Positions 6,111 to 6,550 of a stretch of 6,550 nucleotides of DNA are shown piece by piece. The position numbers were made by a program, and so were the translations under genes. The notes under the pieces are model-generated. The model was not told where the DNA came from, made no database searches, and saw nothing but the letters and a program-made list of their open reading frames with translations. The first letter of the stretch is position 1, and the number at the start of each line of letters is the position of its first letter. The stretch covers positions 8,341-14,890 of the forward strand of contig JALQST010000032.1 in assembly GCA_023264315.1 (NCBI GenBank). The letters run 5' to 3'. Source of the DNA: Nodosilinea sp. BSH.14. Its GTDB lineage: Bacteria; Cyanobacteriota; Cyanobacteriia; Phormidesmidales; Phormidesmidaceae.

Positions 6111-6167
6111 CGCTCGCCTTGAGCTTGTCGAAAGGCTTTTTCGTTCGTCTTGAGCGTATCGAAAGGC
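6111..6167. repeat. Two direct copies of a CTTGAGC..TCGAAAGGC repeat
   Basis: Copies lie at 6111-6136 and 6142-6167, 31 bases apart, and agree at 22 of 26 positions. Their cores are CTTGAGCTTGTCGAAAGGC and CTTGAGCGTATCGAAAGGC (17 of 19 identical). The first copy can fold GCCTT (6116-6120) on AAGGC (6132-6136) and is followed by TTTTT on the plus strand, but no plus-strand gene ends here. The core resembles the short CTTGAGC-TTGTCGAAAG repeat found dispersed between genes in many bacteria. No transposase is nearby. The rest of the 5979-6200 gap holds the promoter described separately and nothing else I can support. Confidence 0.75.
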
Positions 6168-6200
6168 GTTACTCTGCGCTTCCCCGGTTGGGCATCGTGG

Positions 6201-6550
6201 TCAGCGCAATGATCCAGCCGTAGCCTCATCCACGTAGGCGGGGCGAGCGGCCTGGGTTTGGGACAGAAAATGGTGTAGGCCGTCCCAGTCTTCCACCTCC
6301 ACCATGGCGCGGATTTGGCCCAGTTGACGCTGGTAGAGGGCAATGGAGGACAGCAGGGCCGAGCGGTTGTAGCGGGCCATCAGGGTGCCCAGTTCGGGAA
6401 CGCCGCCACCGACGCGGCTGGTGTCGCAAAAGCCTGAGCTGGCAAGGGCTTGGGCGAGTTGGAGCAATTCAGGATTCGGTTCCTGCTCACAGGCTTGGAT
6501 CAAACTACTACTCACCATCACGGGCAGGTGGGAAATCCAGGCCACCGCTT
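6201..6550 (-). CDS. tyrA: Prephenate/arogenate dehydrogenase, C-terminal part (5' end outside window)
   Basis: The frame is open from the right edge to a TGA at 6203-6201, giving 115 residues of a larger protein. The sequence AWISHLPVMVSSSLIQAC, then LAQALASSGFCDTSRVGGG and PELGTLMARYNRSALLSSI, is that of the helical C-terminal dimerisation domain of cyanobacterial-type TyrA. The enzyme oxidatively decarboxylates arogenate or prephenate with NAD(P) in tyrosine synthesis, in the cytoplasm; cyanobacterial members characterised so far favour arogenate and NADP. The Rossmann domain and catalytic residues lie beyond the edge, so cofactor and substrate preference cannot be read here. The next gene on the same strand begins 222 bases downstream with its own promoter-like sequence, so an operon is unlikely. 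No convincing intrinsic terminator with a T-run follows this gene on its strand. Confidence 0.85.
   Translation of the reverse strand, partial: AVAWISHLPVMVSSSLIQACEQEPNPELLQLAQALASSGFCDTSRVGGGVPELGTLMARYNRSALLSSIALYQRQLGQIRAMVEVEDWDGLHHFLSQTQAARPAYVDEATAGSLR

Noticed and set aside
6116..6141. Intrinsic terminator on the plus strand (GCCTT..AAGGC then TTTTT)
   Set aside because: The stem is only five base pairs with an 11-base loop, and no plus-strand gene ends nearby; better explained as part of the repeat.

Overview
The window looks like a piece of a GC-rich cyanobacterial chromosome. This rests on remembered resemblance of four of its proteins to cyanobacterial families: a membrane-anchored Ser/Thr kinase with an HRDISPD-type catalytic loop, a methyltransferase beginning MLLQPEQRTKLD, a bestrophin-like channel and a TyrA tail ending in DTSRVGGG-type sequence. 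A single HIP1 octamer (GCGATCGC, 1888-1895) fits but proves nothing alone. Genus is not determinable here; a filamentous Leptolyngbya-like lineage is a guess.

Layout. Positions 1-852 (+) hold the 3' part of a HEAT-repeat-like protein with a lysine-rich tail. After a 92-base gap containing a small hairpin comes a GTG-started Ser/Thr protein kinase (945-3047, +) with one transmembrane helix and two related C-terminal beta-rich domains separated by a Pro-Thr linker. It converges on a bestrophin-family channel (3044-4003, -); the two stop codons are interlocked in one CTAG palindrome. A 160-base divergent region separates the channel from a class I SAM-dependent methyltransferase (4164-4817, +). 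That gene converges on a persulfide dioxygenase-rhodanese fusion (4899-5978, -), with a G/C-rich inverted repeat between them. Upstream of the fusion gene lie a conspicuously AT-rich promoter region and two copies of a CTTGAGC..TCGAAAGGC repeat, then the 3' end of tyrA (6201-6550, -), cut by the window edge.

The genes do not form an obvious single pathway or operon: strand changes separate most of them, and the genes are mostly housekeeping or stress functions (signalling, anion flux, sulfide/persulfide detoxification, tyrosine biosynthesis). I see no phage, transposase, CRISPR, toxin-antitoxin or defence system. The points most worth checking are the altered catalytic loop of the kinase (Asn replaced by His), its tandem extracytoplasmic domains, the shared CTAG stop, the degenerate SAM-binding motif of the methyltransferase and the regulatory region of the persulfide dioxygenase gene.
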